From an uncultured Clostridia bacterium (GTDB taxonomy: Bacteria > Bacillota > Clostridia > TANB77 > UBA1234), in the NCBI GenBank assembly GCA_934149305.1, contig CAKPEF010000002.1, forward strand, positions 62,001 to 126,000: a stretch of DNA of 64,000 nucleotides, written 5' to 3'. Shown here one piece after another: positions 63,871 to 64,000 of this stretch (positions are counted from its first letter, which is position 1; each line of letters opens with the position of its first letter). A model generated the notes under the pieces. It searched no databases. It had not been told where the DNA came from and saw nothing but the letters and a program-made list of their open reading frames with translations. A program made the position numbers and the translations under genes.

Positions 63871-64000
63871 AAAAAATACCTCCTTTATTAAATTATACTG
63901 CCATTATATAAAGTTTCTTTTTAAAAATCAATACAAAATTATAAAATTTGAAATCATAGGTTATGTATGATAGAATAAAGGCATCAATTAAATTTATGCA
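63871..64000. other. Intergenic region at the window end
   Basis: It holds the upstream region of the minus-strand symporter and A/T-rich sequence. A TATGATAGAAT-like stretch near 63965 may be a promoter for a gene beyond the window; this is not certain. Confidence 0.4.

Overview
The window looks like chromosomal DNA from an AT-rich, Gram-positive anaerobe of the Clostridia, probably an uncultured gut lineage. The evidence is the strongly A/T-biased codon use, AGGAGG-type ribosome binding sites, the ffs-dnaX-ybaB-recR block, HrcA/CIRCE control of hsp20, radical-SAM enzymes, an AgrC-like GHKL kinase and a one-module NRPS ending in a reductase domain. I cannot name the species.

Layout. 0-4.2 kb: end of ftsX, a LytM-type murein hydrolase activator, an RsmC-like methyltransferase and a membrane glycosyltransferase. 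4.3-7.5 kb: three tandem secreted proteins with a shared VirB2/TrbC-like membrane module and different tails. 7.6-8.6 kb: tRNA genes (Gly, a variant Gly, Ser, Met). 8.8-12.7 kb: FAD oxidoreductase, small membrane protein, PQQ-type beta-propeller. 12.9-18.3 kb: a giant pilin-like surface protein followed by a silent, inverted C-terminal cassette. 18.4-22 kb: tRNA-His and tRNA-Gln, AgrC-like kinase, GH26-like hydrolase. 22-29.7 kb: hsp20, phosphoesterases, YhcC-like radical SAM, CcdA, thioredoxin, MscL, serpin. 30-35.5 kb: duplicated membrane proteins and a radical SAM/SPASM enzyme. 35.6-46.8 kb: leuS, trpS, an HD-GYP regulator, a histidine kinase and the NRPS. 47-53.7 kb: HtrA, two tRNA-Arg, TadA, MarR, an AAKP-repeat protein. 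53.8-63.9 kb: SRP RNA, dnaX, ybaB, recR, unknown genes, ABC-F, a ClpX-like ATPase and a DAACS symporter.

The main discovery candidate is translational. Six genes (RsmC-like, glycosyltransferase, AgrC-like kinase, GH26-like, HtrA, MarR) become full length only if an in-frame CGG is followed by a +1 shift. HtrA needs two shifts, giving seven sites. At every site an extra C sits exactly at a codon boundary before a GGN glycine codon. Three of these glycines (two in HtrA, one in MarR) are family-conserved. The window also carries a second tRNA-Gly (8033-8106) with its own promoter, G instead of A at position 37, and hence the loop string TTCCG. Its bases 34-37, UCCG, are complementary to CGGA. 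I infer that CGGN is read as a four-base glycine codon. By hand count the roughly 18,000 codons of the window contain 14 in-frame CGG: seven are these shift sites and seven lie, apparently read as Arg, in four genes with more CGN-rich codon use.

Other notable systems are a shufflon-like 2-kb segment (inverted repeats 16272-16340 and about 18231-18300) that would swap the C-terminus of the giant surface protein, and a dispersed MITE-like family with a palindromic core, two types of terminal inverted repeat and 8-bp target duplications. Copies lie beside many genes and often create false upstream start codons. All scans were done by eye. Coordinates are exact where a codon or tRNA end is given, and within a few bases for hairpins and repeats.
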